From positions 1-9,165 of the forward strand of contig MAXL01000574.1 in NCBI GenBank assembly GCA_001751005.1: DNA of 9,165 nt. Reading direction: 5' to 3'. The notes under the pieces were generated by a model. It searched no databases, was not told where the DNA came from, and was given only the letters and a program-made list of their open reading frames with translations. The stretch is from Desulfobacterales bacterium S5133MH16. Its GTDB lineage: Bacteria > Desulfobacterota > Desulfobacteria > Desulfobacterales > UBA11574. How positions within the stretch are numbered: the stretch's first letter is position 1; each line of letters opens with the position of its first letter. Both the position numbers and the translations under genes were made by a program. This document shows, piece by piece, positions 1 to 7,093 of this stretch.

Positions 1-198
1 ATCCTCTTTGAACAAGTTTTTTATCCCGTCAGCAACAGGCTGGAGGAGCCCATGAAACCCCACCCGCATTGGTCCGTATCTCATTTGCATATGTCCCAGC
101 AACTTCCGTTCCAAATAGGTTGTGTAAGCAGCTATAAAGAGGAACACGCTGAATATCACAATTAGTTTGATTACAGGAATGATTAAATATTCAACCAT
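1..198 (-). CDS. nuoH: NADH-quinone oxidoreductase subunit H, N-terminal part (cut by window edge)
   Basis: These are the first 66 codons of the large membrane subunit of complex I, which joins the peripheral arm to the membrane arm and forms much of the quinone chamber. The frame begins MVEYLIIPVIKLIVIF, a first transmembrane helix at about residues 5-27. It continues into the family signature ERKLLGHMQMRYGP (residues 30-43) and LQPVADGIK (52-60), followed by KNLFKED, which is diagnostic for NuoH. The ATG at 198-196 is preceded by GAGGGAG with an 8-nt spacer; this ribosome site overlaps the TGA of the upstream formate dehydrogenase gene. The gap to that gene is 13 nt, so the two are very likely co-transcribed and perhaps translationally coupled. 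The gene runs out of the window with about four fifths of the usual ~330-residue length missing. No defect is visible in the part present. Confidence 0.95.
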   Translation of the reverse strand, partial: MVEYLIIPVIKLIVIFSVFLFIAAYTTYLERKLLGHMQMRYGPMRVGFHGLLQPVADGIKNLFKED

Positions 199-211
199 CT
201 GGATTACTCCC

Positions 212-2887
212 TCATGCAGCTTTTTTAATCTTGACCGCGCTGACTTTAAACTCGGGTATCTTTGCCACCGGGTCAACAATTGAATGTGTCAGGATGTTTG
301 CCGAAGCTTCATGAAAATGGAACGGCATAAAAACCATCCCGAGTTTGGAACGCTCCGTGAGCCTTACTTTGACTTTTATGCTGCCCCGCCTTGAGGTAAT
401 ATCTATGTATTCCCCGTCTGATATGTTCAACTTTTCCGCATCGTCGGGGTTTATTTCCGCAACGGGTTCCGGGCAAAGACGATTCAGGCCGGTGCCGCGC
501 CGTGTCATGGTTCCTGTATGGAAGTGCGGATAATTCCGACCGGTGCTGAGCAGAAACGGGTACTCGTCATCCACGGGCTCGGCAGGCGGTATGTAATCGA
601 TGGCAAAGAAAAGTCCCTTGCCTCTGGCGAATTTTCCCACGTGAAGCACGGGCGTCCCGGGATGATCTTCATCCGGACACGGCCAGCTAATCCCGCCTTT
701 TTCGATTCGCTTGTAGGTTATCCCCTTATAACTTGGGGTCAAAAGTCTTATCTCCTCCATGATTTTTTCCGGAGTTGTTGCGGGCATGGTATAGCCCATC
801 CTTCTTGAGATTTCGCTTATGATCCAGGTGTCCTCTCTGGCTTCTCCCGGAGGTTCCACAGCCTTTCGAACTCTCTGGACCTTGCGTTCGGTGTTTACAA
901 CCGTTCCGTTCTTTTCCGCAAAACAGGTTGCAGGCAGCACAACATCGGCCAGTTTTGCGGTTTCCGTAAGGAATATATCCTGGACTACAAAAAATTCAAG
1001 ACCTTCTATACCTTTTTCTATATGATGTTTGTCCGGATCGCTCAACACGGGATTTTCTCCCATGACGTATATGGCTTTTACTTGTCCGGTCTCGCCGCCG
1101 CTGAACATTTCAGTAACGGTCAGGCCGGGAGTGGACGGAAAGCCTTCCACCTGCCATGCATCTGCAAACTTTTTCCTGGCTTCATCGACGGTAACCGCCT
1201 GATAGCCGGGAAAGACATTGGGCAGGCCGCCCATATCACAGGCACCCTGGACATTGTTCTGGCCGCGGAGCGGATTGACTCCGCCGCCTTCCTTGCCCAC
1301 GTTGCCGCAAAGCATGGCCAGGTTGGCACAAGACTTTACGTTATCCGTCCCGGTGATGTGCTGAGTTATCCCCATGGTGTAAAGAATCGCCGCAGGATCG
1401 GCCTTTGCATAAAGCCGGGCCGCGGCATGAAGGTCTTCTTCAGAAATCCCGGTAATTGATGACACGTATTCCGGAGTATATTTTTCAACGCAGCTTTTCA
1501 GCTCCTCAAAACCTTCCATCCGCTCATCGATGTAAGCCTGATCCTGCAAGTTCTCTTTTATAATGATGTGCATGAGCCCGTTTATCAACGCAACATCGGA
1601 GCCCGGATTGTGCCTCAGCCAGAGTGTGGCATAATCCACCAGTTCGATACGCCTCGGGTCGGCCACAAGGAGCTCTACCCCGTGCTGATGTATGGCCTCC
1701 ATCATGTAGTTGGCAATGATGGGATGGTTATCCGTGGTATTGGTTCCGATTGCCAGGATAACTTCTGACTTGAGAACATTGCTGATGGGGTTTGTCATGG
1801 CCCCGCTTCCCAATGTGGCGGCAAGACCTGCCACCGTTGAAGAATGTCAGAGCCGGGCGCAGTGATCCACGTTGTTGGTCCCGATCACCGCGCGCATGAA
1901 TTTTTGAAAAAGAAAGTTCTCCTCATTGGTACACTTGGCCGAAGTAAGCCCGGCGATATTGTCCGGGCCGTGTTGGTCACGGATGGCCTTGAACTTTTCG
2001 GCCACGGTATCAAGGGCCTCTTCCCAGCTTGCCTCCCTCAAGGCGCCGTTTTCTTTTATAAGCGGTTTTTTAAGGCGGCTTTCGTCTCCGATGAACTCAT
2101 ATCCGAAACGTCCCTTGACGCAAAGGCTGCCCTGGTTTACGCCCGTATCCACATCGGTGGTAACGCCGATCACCCGGTTGTCCAGCACGTTCAGCTCAAA
2201 CTGACAGCCGCAGCCGCAGTAGGTGCATGTGGTCTGAACCCTCTTGACCAGCCAGGGCCTTCCCTTGTACCTGCTAAGATTTTCGGTCAGGGCGCCGGTG
2301 GGACATACCATGAGGCATTCCCCGCAGGACTTGCATTTATCAGGATCCACAACAATCCTGGCATTCTCTTCCTCCCCCTGTATTTCTATGGCCCCGATCT
2401 GTTTGATATCCCGGCATGCCGTGACGCAGCGTCCGCACATGATACATCTGTCTGCCCAGTAACGGATCAGTGATGTGGAGTAGGTATCATCTCTTTTTAC
2501 CTTGCGGGGTTCATAGGGGACATCCTCGATACCGAGTTCGTATACAATATCCTGGAGCTCACATTCCCCGGCCCTATCACATATGGGGCAGTCAAGGGGG
2601 TGGTGTTTCAATATCTTTTTCAGATTTGCCGTGCGCTGCTCATGGAGGGCCTTTGAATCCGTGGTAACAACAAGGCCGTTTGAAACCGGAGCCGCACAGG
2701 AATTAACAGGCTCTTTCTCTCCCTCAATCTCAACGATGCACATATTGCACGACTCAATGGGCGGCAGTCTTTTGTGGTAACAGAGGGTTGGGATACGGAT
2801 ACCTGCTTTTTCAGCGGCCTTGAGAATCGTCGTCCCTTCGGGAACCTCAACCTCACTTCCGTCAATCGTTAACCTGACCATACTCAT
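212..2887 (-). CDS. fdhA: Selenocysteine-containing formate dehydrogenase large subunit with NuoG-like N-terminus (TGA read as Sec)
   Basis: Predicted to oxidise formate to CO2 (or the reverse) at a Mo/W bis-pyranopterin site and pass electrons along Fe-S clusters. The product is 891 residues if the TGA at 1849-1847 is read as Sec347; Moorella-type FdhA is about 900. Visible in order: a 2Fe-2S domain (C36, C47, C50, C64); a His-Cys cluster (H96, C100, C103, C109); two ferredoxin motifs (C148/151/154/158 and C185/188/191/195); a 4Fe-4S site (C221, C224, C228, C256) with K258 following; active-site U347-H348 in CARL-U-HSSTVAGL; RGQNNVQGACDMG (541-553); NTERKVQR, whose R668 probably matches FdhF Arg333; and a C-terminal cofactor-binding domain from about 775. 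The start ATG follows AAAAGGGAAAG; a second ATG lies two codons in. It sits between nuoD (60-bp gap) and nuoH (13-bp gap), where nuoEFG normally lie. A plain NuoG is unlikely because NuoG lacks the U/C-H site. No nuoE or nuoF is visible here. Confidence 0.9.
1805..1849 (-). promoter_or_regulatory. bacterial SECIS element with Sec codon UGA
   Basis: On the minus strand the UGA (1849-1847) is followed by a hairpin: GGUGGC (1835-1830) pairs with GCCGCC (1822-1817) around the loop AGGUCUU. A weaker lower stem joins UUCAA (1841-1837) to UUGGG (1813-1809). The loop carries the GGUCU core I recall from the E. coli fdhF SECIS. The distance from the UGA to the loop GG is 18 nt, the same as in fdhF as I remember it. 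This is the signal for SelB-directed selenocysteine insertion. No selA, selB, selC or selD lies in the window. Confidence 0.85.
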
Positions 2888-2947
2888 CTTTCCCTTTTCC
2901 GGTCACATGTATAAATTGAAGTCTGTCTGAATATAAAAATTCTGATC

Positions 2948-4120
2948 TTACCTGTCGATTTCGCCTAAAACAACATCAATGCTCCCGATGATGGCAATGG
3001 CATCCGCCACCATATGCCCCACCATAAGGCGGGGAAGCGCACTGGCCAGGTAAAAGCAAGGAGACCTTATTTTAAGCCTGTATGGATGTTCGCTCCCGTC
3101 GCCAACCAGGTAGAACCCAAGCTCTCCTTTGGCCCCTTCAACAGCCTGATACACCTCCGCTTCGGGAGCGGCGAAGCCTTTTGCATGGATCATGAAACGC
3201 CTGATCAGCGCACTGATATCCTTTTGCACCTCGTCTAAATCGGGATTGCTTATCCATGGATTTTCAACATTTACCGGTCCTTCAGGCAAATTTTCAATCG
3301 CCTGGTCAATAATTTTAAGGGACTGGCTGAACTCTTCCATACGTACCAGGTAGCGGTCGTATACATCTCCTTTATCTCCTACCGGTATCTGAAAATCAAA
3401 ATCATCATAGCTGCTGTACGGGAATGCCTTCCGCAGGTCATAGGCCACCCCGGATCCTCTGAGGCTGGGGCCGGTAAATCCGTAATTGACCGCTTCGTCT
3501 GCGGAAATGGTTCCGATGTCCATGGTCCGGGTCGTCCATATCTTGTTTTCCGTTAAAAGCTTATGGTAACCGTCAAGCCCCTTGGGAAACCATTTTACAA
3601 AATCTCGCACCATTTCTATGAATTTGGGTGTTGCGTCATGAGCCACCCCGCCGATACGAAAAAAAGTGGGAGTCAGCCGGTATCCGGATATCTCTTCGTT
3701 AATGTCCATGATCATTTCCCGGTCCCTGAACGCATAAAAAACCACGCTCATAGCGCCGATGTCCAGGGCATGGGTACCGATCCAGAGATGGTGGCCCATG
3801 ATTCGGGCAAGCTCTGCCATGATCACCCTGAGATACTGGGCCCGCTTGGGCACCTCGATCCCCATCAGTTTTTCCACGGTCACGCAGTAACCCATATTAT
3901 TTGCCGAAGCCGATGCATAATCGAGCCTGTCGGTAAGGGGGATTATCTGTTGATAGTTCCTGCTTTCAGCAAGTTTTTCGATCCCACGGTGCAGGTAGCC
4001 GATACGGGGAGTTGCGTTTACAATGGTTTCACCTTCCAGTTCCAGTTCGATGCGGAGTACACCGTGTGTCGCGGGATGGTGGGGCCCCATGTTCAGGTAC
4101 ATTTTTTTGCTTTCAGCCAT
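2948..4120 (-). CDS. nuoD: NADH-quinone oxidoreductase subunit D (49-kDa subunit)
   Basis: Peripheral-arm subunit of complex I, related to the large subunit of NiFe hydrogenases; with NuoB it forms the quinone reduction site. The 390-residue product is the normal size. It opens with GPHHPATHGVLRIELELEGE (residues 12-31), then GYLHRGIEKLAE (41-52) and LTDRLDYASA (62-71). H19 and Y68 are 49 residues apart, the same spacing as the quinone-contacting His38 and Tyr87 of Thermus Nqo4, so the quinone site looks intact. The C-terminus DVVLGEIDR is typical. The four nickel-binding cysteines of hydrogenases are absent, so this is not a hydrogenase or formate hydrogenlyase large subunit. The ATG has only a weak upstream site (GACGAG). 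The gene lies 83 bp after nuoC and 60 bp before fdhA, looser spacing than elsewhere in the operon. Confidence 0.97.
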   Translation of the reverse strand: MAESKKMYLNMGPHHPATHGVLRIELELEGETIVNATPRIGYLHRGIEKLAESRNYQQIIPLTDRLDYASASANNMGYCVTVEKLMGIEVPKRAQYLRVIMAELARIMGHHLWIGTHALDIGAMSVVFYAFRDREMIMDINEEISGYRLTPTFFRIGGVAHDATPKFIEMVRDFVKWFPKGLDGYHKLLTENKIWTTRTMDIGTISADEAVNYGFTGPSLRGSGVAYDLRKAFPYSSYDDFDFQIPVGDKGDVYDRYLVRMEEFSQSLKIIDQAIENLPEGPVNVENPWISNPDLDEVQKDISALIRRFMIHAKGFAAPEAEVYQAVEGAKGELGFYLVGDGSEHPYRLKIRSPCFYLASALPRLMVGHMVADAIAIIGSIDVVLGEIDR

Positions 4121-4203
4121 GATTTCTACACTCGTCTTTCACTAAGGTATTTGAAATCGTTATTTGAAAAAACCGATTATCGTGTGAAAACAGAAAGCCT
4201 CCT

Positions 4204-4704
4204 TTACGTGTAATCCTCAATGGTTTCCGGATCAAACGGTTTGTCAAAGTCCTTTCCCTCAAGGGGGAAGTCCTTGCGCAACGGATGCCCCTCAAAATTT
4301 TTCCAGGTAAGGATGCGTTTTAGATCTGGATGGTCTGAAAATGGTATTCCCATAAGGTCATAGACTTCTCTTTCTGCCCAGTCTGCGGAGTGCCAGATAC
4401 TGCTCACGCTCGGAATTTCTTCCCCTTCTTCCGCCTTAAGCCTTACAATGAGGCGGCTGAAATCCTTTGTTGACAAGAGAACATATACCAGATCGAAACG
4501 GGGCGTTCTGGGGGTATAGTCAATCCCCAGTATATCAATGAGCAGGTCATAGGGGAGGTCAGGGTTTTCTTGAAGCACGCGCATGGTTTCATAAAACTGA
4601 CCTTGCGCCAAAGTGATCTCCCGTTGGCCTTTGTTTTCACACTCGTTTACAACCGCTTCCGGAAATTTTTTATGAATAGTTTGGATAACGTTTTTGTAAC
4701 TCAT
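4204..4704 (-). CDS. nuoC: NADH-quinone oxidoreductase subunit C (30-kDa subunit)
   Basis: Peripheral-arm complex I subunit without cofactors that packs against NuoD and NuoB. The 166-residue product matches the stand-alone NuoC size, so it is not the NuoCD fusion found in enterobacteria. The family signature ADWAEREVYDLMGIPFSDHP spans residues 108-126 or so, followed by DLKRIL and the conserved EGHPLRKDFPL (138-148). The start ATG is preceded by AGGATGGAAG at a workable distance. The gap to the nuoB stop is 25 bp. The C-terminal tail after the LRKDFPL motif is short and acidic, as is usual for this family. Confidence 0.95.
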   Translation of the reverse strand: MSYKNVIQTIHKKFPEAVVNECENKGQREITLAQGQFYETMRVLQENPDLPYDLLIDILGIDYTPRTPRFDLVYVLLSTKDFSRLIVRLKAEEGEEIPSVSSIWHSADWAEREVYDLMGIPFSDHPDLKRILTWKNFEGHPLRKDFPLEGKDFDKPFDPETIEDYT

Positions 4705-4729
4705 TCGCTTCCATCCTTTTTTTCAGCGT

Positions 4730-5224
4730 TCAGCCGGTAAAATCCGGTCTCTGGTCCAGTTTTTCCGTTCTTATTTTTTCCTGAATTTTCATAAGACCGG
4801 CCAGCACCGCTTCAGGACGCGGAGGACAACCGGGTATATAAACATCCACCGGTATGATCTGGTCCACCCCCTGGACCACGGCGTAAGTTTGAAACACACC
4901 CCCGCAAGAAGAGCAGGCCCCCATGGCGATGACCCATTTGGGATCTGCCATCTGATCGTATACCCTTTTAACCATAACCGACATCTTTTTACTCAGTGTT
5001 CCTGAGACGATAAGTAAGTCCGCCTGCCGGGGTGACGGTCGAAAAACCTCGGAGCCAAATCTGGAAATGTCAAAATTGGACAGTGTGCTTGCGATCATCT
5101 CAAGGGCACAGCATGCAAGGCCGAACGTGCACGGCCACACGGAGTTGCTCCGTGACCAATTGACCAGTTTAGTCAAACTTGTGACCATATAGTTTTCACC
5201 CTGCAGGTAATTTTCTATTCCCAT
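4730..5224 (-). CDS. nuoB: NADH-quinone oxidoreductase subunit B (PSST, cluster N2)
   Basis: Carries the terminal 4Fe-4S cluster N2 of complex I, which hands electrons to quinone at the NuoB/NuoD interface. The 164-residue product shows all four N2 ligands: the adjacent pair C38-C39 in FGLACCALEM, C104 in MGACSSCGG and C133 in IPGCPPRPE. The spacings (65 and 29) match Thermus Nqo6. I chose the ATG at 5224 over upstream alternatives in the same frame because GGGAG lies 8 nt before it and the resulting N-terminus has normal length. The longer reading back to 5353 would add 43 residues lying wholly inside nuoA. With this start, nuoB overlaps the last 10 nt of nuoA, which suggests translational coupling. 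Confidence 0.95.
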   Translation of the reverse strand: MGIENYLQGENYMVTSLTKLVNWSRSNSVWPCTFGLACCALEMIASTLSNFDISRFGSEVFRPSPRQADLLIVSGTLSKKMSVMVKRVYDQMADPKWVIAMGACSSCGGVFQTYAVVQGVDQIIPVDVYIPGCPPRPEAVLAGLMKIQEKIRTEKLDQRPDFTG

Positions 5225-5571
5225 TCCAACGCTCCCTTTTTCCATACATAAATGTAACAAAACAAAAGAATCAGTATAAAAAGAAGCATTTCCGCGAATC
5301 CGAACAGGCCGAGTTTCTTGTAATAGACGGCCCACGGATACAGGAAAACGCATTCAAGGTCAAAAACAAGAAAGAGTAACGCGATGATATAAAACTTGAC
5401 AGGAGTATCGGTGTATTGAGCGCCTTCACTTGGAAGCCCGCATTCATAAGGCTCGTTTTTGACCTTAAACTTACGCCTGGGGCCGAGGATATGTGAGAGA
5501 AAGACGGTCACGCCAGCGAAGAGAATGGCGAGAATTATGGTATAGAGGATAGGATAATATTCTGTCAGCAT
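5215..5571 (-). CDS. nuoA: NADH-quinone oxidoreductase subunit A
   Basis: Small membrane subunit of complex I (ND3 homologue), 118 residues. It has three predicted transmembrane helices at about 8-28, 58-80 and 90-110. The matrix-type loop carries the conserved YECG (42-45), whose cysteine corresponds to the ND3 loop cysteine. The second helix contains D71 and E73 in VFDLECVFLYPW, matching the conserved acidic pair of the family. The ATG at 5571 was chosen because it gives the standard length and has GGAGG upstream, although the 11-nt spacer is long. The frame stays open to 5703, but those 44 codons have no NuoA character. It is the first gene of the operon, with a leader of perhaps 170 nt. 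Confidence 0.95.
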   Translation of the reverse strand: MLTEYYPILYTIILAILFAGVTVFLSHILGPRRKFKVKNEPYECGLPSEGAQYTDTPVKFYIIALLFLVFDLECVFLYPWAVYYKKLGLFGFAEMLLFILILLFCYIYVWKKGALEWE

Positions 5572-5750
5572 ATCTGATCGTGCCTCCGCATCCTTTTTTA
5601 GGCCGCACCTAATTATGCTGACTTCCGTACAAACCTTACGCTGCAATAATACGGCACAGGCCTGAAATGTTATCACCGCGCGCTTTTTTTCCTTTGCTGA
5701 CAAGGAGAAGAAAGCGCATCGTAACCAGATAGAATATAACCAAGCTGGAT

Positions 5751-5779
5751 TTCTTATCTCAGAAAAATGAAGGGGTCAA
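5751..5779 (-). promoter_or_regulatory. possible sigma-70-type promoter for the nuo-fdhA operon
   Basis: On the minus strand TTGACC (5779-5774) is a five-of-six -35 match. It is followed after 17 nt by TAAGAA (5756-5751), or after 15 nt by GATAAG (5758-5753); both are mediocre -10 candidates. It lies between the upstream terminator and nuoA, the expected place for the operon promoter. Mapping of the 5' end would decide. Confidence 0.35.
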
Positions 5780-5876
5780 GGAAAAAATGAAAATTTTAAA
5801 CAAAACAGAAGATATCTGTTGGAAAGATTGAGTCCATGTGCAATCTTCATCCTGCAATTGCTCATCCTCAATGATG

Positions 5877-5902
5877 AAAAAACCGGGTTCAACCTAACCC
5901 GG
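5877..5902 (-). terminator. intrinsic terminator after the lipoprotein-pseudopilin unit
   Basis: On the minus strand CCGGGTT (5902-5896) pairs perfectly with AACCCGG (5889-5883) around a 6-nt loop, and is followed at once by TTTTTT (5882-5877). It lies about 150 bp beyond the pseudopilin stop and before the nuo promoter region, so it should separate the two transcription units. Confidence 0.85.
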
Positions 5903-5925
5903 ACAAGCCGGAATCAAAAATATTT

Positions 5926-6022
5926 GCCACAAAGACACAAAGGATATATTTATTATTCTTTCTTTGTGCCTTGGTGCCTTAGTGGCAGAATGGAAAAAGT
6001 TTTGCCACAAAAAAGCACAAAA
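5926..6022. repeat. degenerate inverted repeat of GCCACxAAGxCACxAAG type
   Basis: GCCACAAAGACACAAAG (5926-5942) faces an imperfect reverse complement, CTTTGTGCC-TTGGTGCC-TTAGTGGC (about 5962-5986). A third, decayed copy, GCCACAAAAAAGCACAAAA, follows in direct orientation at 6004-6022. Each arm is built from short CAC/AAAG units. Similar strings are, from memory, scattered through many anaerobe genomes; the role is unknown. Confidence 0.6.
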
Positions 6023-6049
6023 TTTACAACTAAGAGACTAAAACCTGCA

Positions 6050-6535
6050 TTAACTCCAGGTGCCTCCATCCGTGCTGTTTATAATTTTGAGAAAGCCAGA
6101 AGTAGTTACGCGCACCCCCAAAAAAAGTCCGCTGGGATTTGTCAAACGGACCTCGCCTGTGGTACCGGCGGACATACCTCTACTATTAAATCCATACGTA
6201 TTGTCAGTAAATGTAGAGCTAATAATTTCTACGCCATTTTCCAGCGTACCTGTACTCAAGACGGTTTCGCCTGAGTCAAAGTCCTGGTCTCTATCTGTGT
6301 CTATAAATACTCTATAATTTTCATTTGACGTGTTAAATTCTATACCTACATCTGTATTGGTTTTCACCGCTCTGGATCTCGCCATATTCATGTCATCATA
6401 AATATGTCTTACGGAGGTTTGCAATCGGTGCCTGGGAAGCCAGGAAAAAAAACTGGGTATGGAAATGGCCGATATTATGCCCAGAATGGCAAGGGTAACG
6501 GTCAGTTCAGTTAACGTGAAGCCTTTATTATTCAT
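6050..6535 (-). CDS. GspH/FimT-type minor pseudopilin
   Basis: A type IV pilin-like protein of 161 residues, probably a minor pilin or a type II secretion pseudopilin. It begins MNNKG-FTLTELTVTLAILG: a five-residue leader, a prepilin peptidase site between G5 and F6, Glu at mature position +5, and a hydrophobic helix to about residue 32. The DMNMARSRAVKTNTDVGIEF segment (48-67) is typical of GspH/FimT proteins. Residues 79-90 (DTDRDQDFDSGE) look like a calcium-binding loop. The ATG at 6535 was preferred to the TTG one codon upstream because AGGGG sits 6 nt before it. It overlaps the upstream lipoprotein gene by 8 nt. No other pilus or secretion genes lie in the window, so the machine it serves cannot be told. 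The GspH versus FimT/FimU assignment is unresolved. Confidence 0.85.
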   Translation of the reverse strand: MNNKGFTLTELTVTLAILGIISAISIPSFFSWLPRHRLQTSVRHIYDDMNMARSRAVKTNTDVGIEFNTSNENYRVFIDTDRDQDFDSGETVLSTGTLENGVEIISSTFTDNTYGFNSRGMSAGTTGEVRLTNPSGLFLGVRVTTSGFLKIINSTDGGTWS

Positions 6536-6929
6536 CAATGTCCCCTATAAACAAAGCGATCTGTGTTTTATCGCCGCTAACCGACGGATAGGTATCAATC
6601 ATTAATCCTTCATTGTCTTTAAAAAAAACCAAAAAAGCTGCTGATTTTGGGTCATCACTATCGGGTGCTGCAAATTCTCGTTCAACCCGTTTTGACCAGC
6701 CGGTTTTGCTCATATGATATTTATAATATTCTAATACGTTTTTCCATGAATCGTTGGTTTCAAGCTCGGCATAACAACCGCCCTTCAGGCGCATTAAGTT
6801 TACAATCTTCGAATCAGGATAACGGGAAACCTTGCCATTAAAAAAACACGGTATTCTATCCGCACATCCTCCAATAAGGTATAATAATATCAGCATAATA
6901 ACAAACTGGATAAACGATTTGAATTTCAT
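6528..6929 (-). CDS. small predicted lipoprotein of unknown function
   Basis: A 133-residue protein that I cannot name. It starts with a basic MKFK, a hydrophobic stretch (6-19) and the lipobox LIGGC, giving a lipidated Cys22 after signal peptidase II cleavage, so it should be anchored in a membrane facing the periplasm. The mature part contains YPDSKIVNLMRLKGG (37-51) and TNDSWKNVLEYYKYHMSKTGW (58-78). This pattern resembles a small domain seen in other lipoproteins, where a 'YPGAK'-like strand is followed by an 'ETxDSxxxVxxYYKxxLxxxGW' helix. C28 and C52 could form a disulfide. The ATG follows GAGGG with a 7-nt spacer. It overlaps the pseudopilin gene by 8 nt, so the two are probably translated together and may act in the same envelope structure. 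Confidence 0.75.
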   Translation of the reverse strand: MKFKSFIQFVIMLILLYLIGGCADRIPCFFNGKVSRYPDSKIVNLMRLKGGCYAELETNDSWKNVLEYYKYHMSKTGWSKRVEREFAAPDSDDPKSAAFLVFFKDNEGLMIDTYPSVSGDKTQIALFIGDIDE

Positions 6930-7093
6930 ACGTCAGCCCTCTGCATTGCATAATTTTAACAAGGTTCAGATAAGTTGTAGCAAAAACCATGCAAGAGTTA
7001 AAAATCGACTGAAGAAAATCGAGAAATGATTAAATACCAGCAGGTTGTGTTGAATAATCAAATCGCATGACCAGTGTTATTGCGACAATATTC

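Larger units (their letters stand above)
5572..6049. other. 478-bp region between nuoA and the pseudopilin gene
   Basis: No convincing gene lies here. From the pseudopilin side it holds a degenerate inverted repeat (5926-6022), an intrinsic terminator reading leftward (5902-5877), a candidate promoter (5779-5751) and then an A/T-rich leader running to nuoA. Frames that stay open through it on the plus strand have no recognisable protein character or ribosome site. Confidence 0.7.

Noticed and set aside
212..1834. Separate oxidoreductase gene starting at GTG 1834
   Set aside because: This is the downstream half of the selenoprotein. The start has no ribosome site and lies inside the SECIS stem, and conserved active-site residues continue upstream through the TGA.
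1844..2473. Long plus-strand open frame (209 codons) opposite fdhA
   Set aside because: It lies wholly antisense to well-conserved Fe-S coding sequence, has no family features and no ribosome site.
1847..2887. A truncated or pseudogenised NuoG/FdhA ending at TGA
   Set aside because: Conservation continues in the same frame, the stop falls exactly on the Sec position and a SECIS-like hairpin follows; decay would not place it so precisely.
2948..4120. Reading nuoD as a hydrogenase large subunit, making the cluster a formate hydrogenlyase
   Set aside because: The paired CxxC nickel-binding motifs at both ends are missing, while NuoD quinone-site residues H19 and Y68 are present.
3563..4213. 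Plus-strand open frame (216 codons) opposite nuoD
   Set aside because: A shadow of the strongly conserved nuoD; rich in His/Phe/Pro without a recognisable domain.
4113..4295. Small minus-strand frame bridging nuoC and nuoD, downstream of the strong GGAGG
   Set aside because: It is mostly out-of-frame nuoC; after the GGAGG only a CTG could start it, giving about 26 residues of no known type.
5225..5353. N-terminal extension of nuoB into nuoA
   Set aside because: The extra 43 residues lack NuoB character and overlap nuoA; the ATG at 5224 has a proper ribosome site.
5819..6274. Plus-strand open frame of 151 codons across the repeat and terminator
   Set aside because: It runs through an inverted repeat, a terminator hairpin and the antisense of the pseudopilin gene, and has no protein-family signal.
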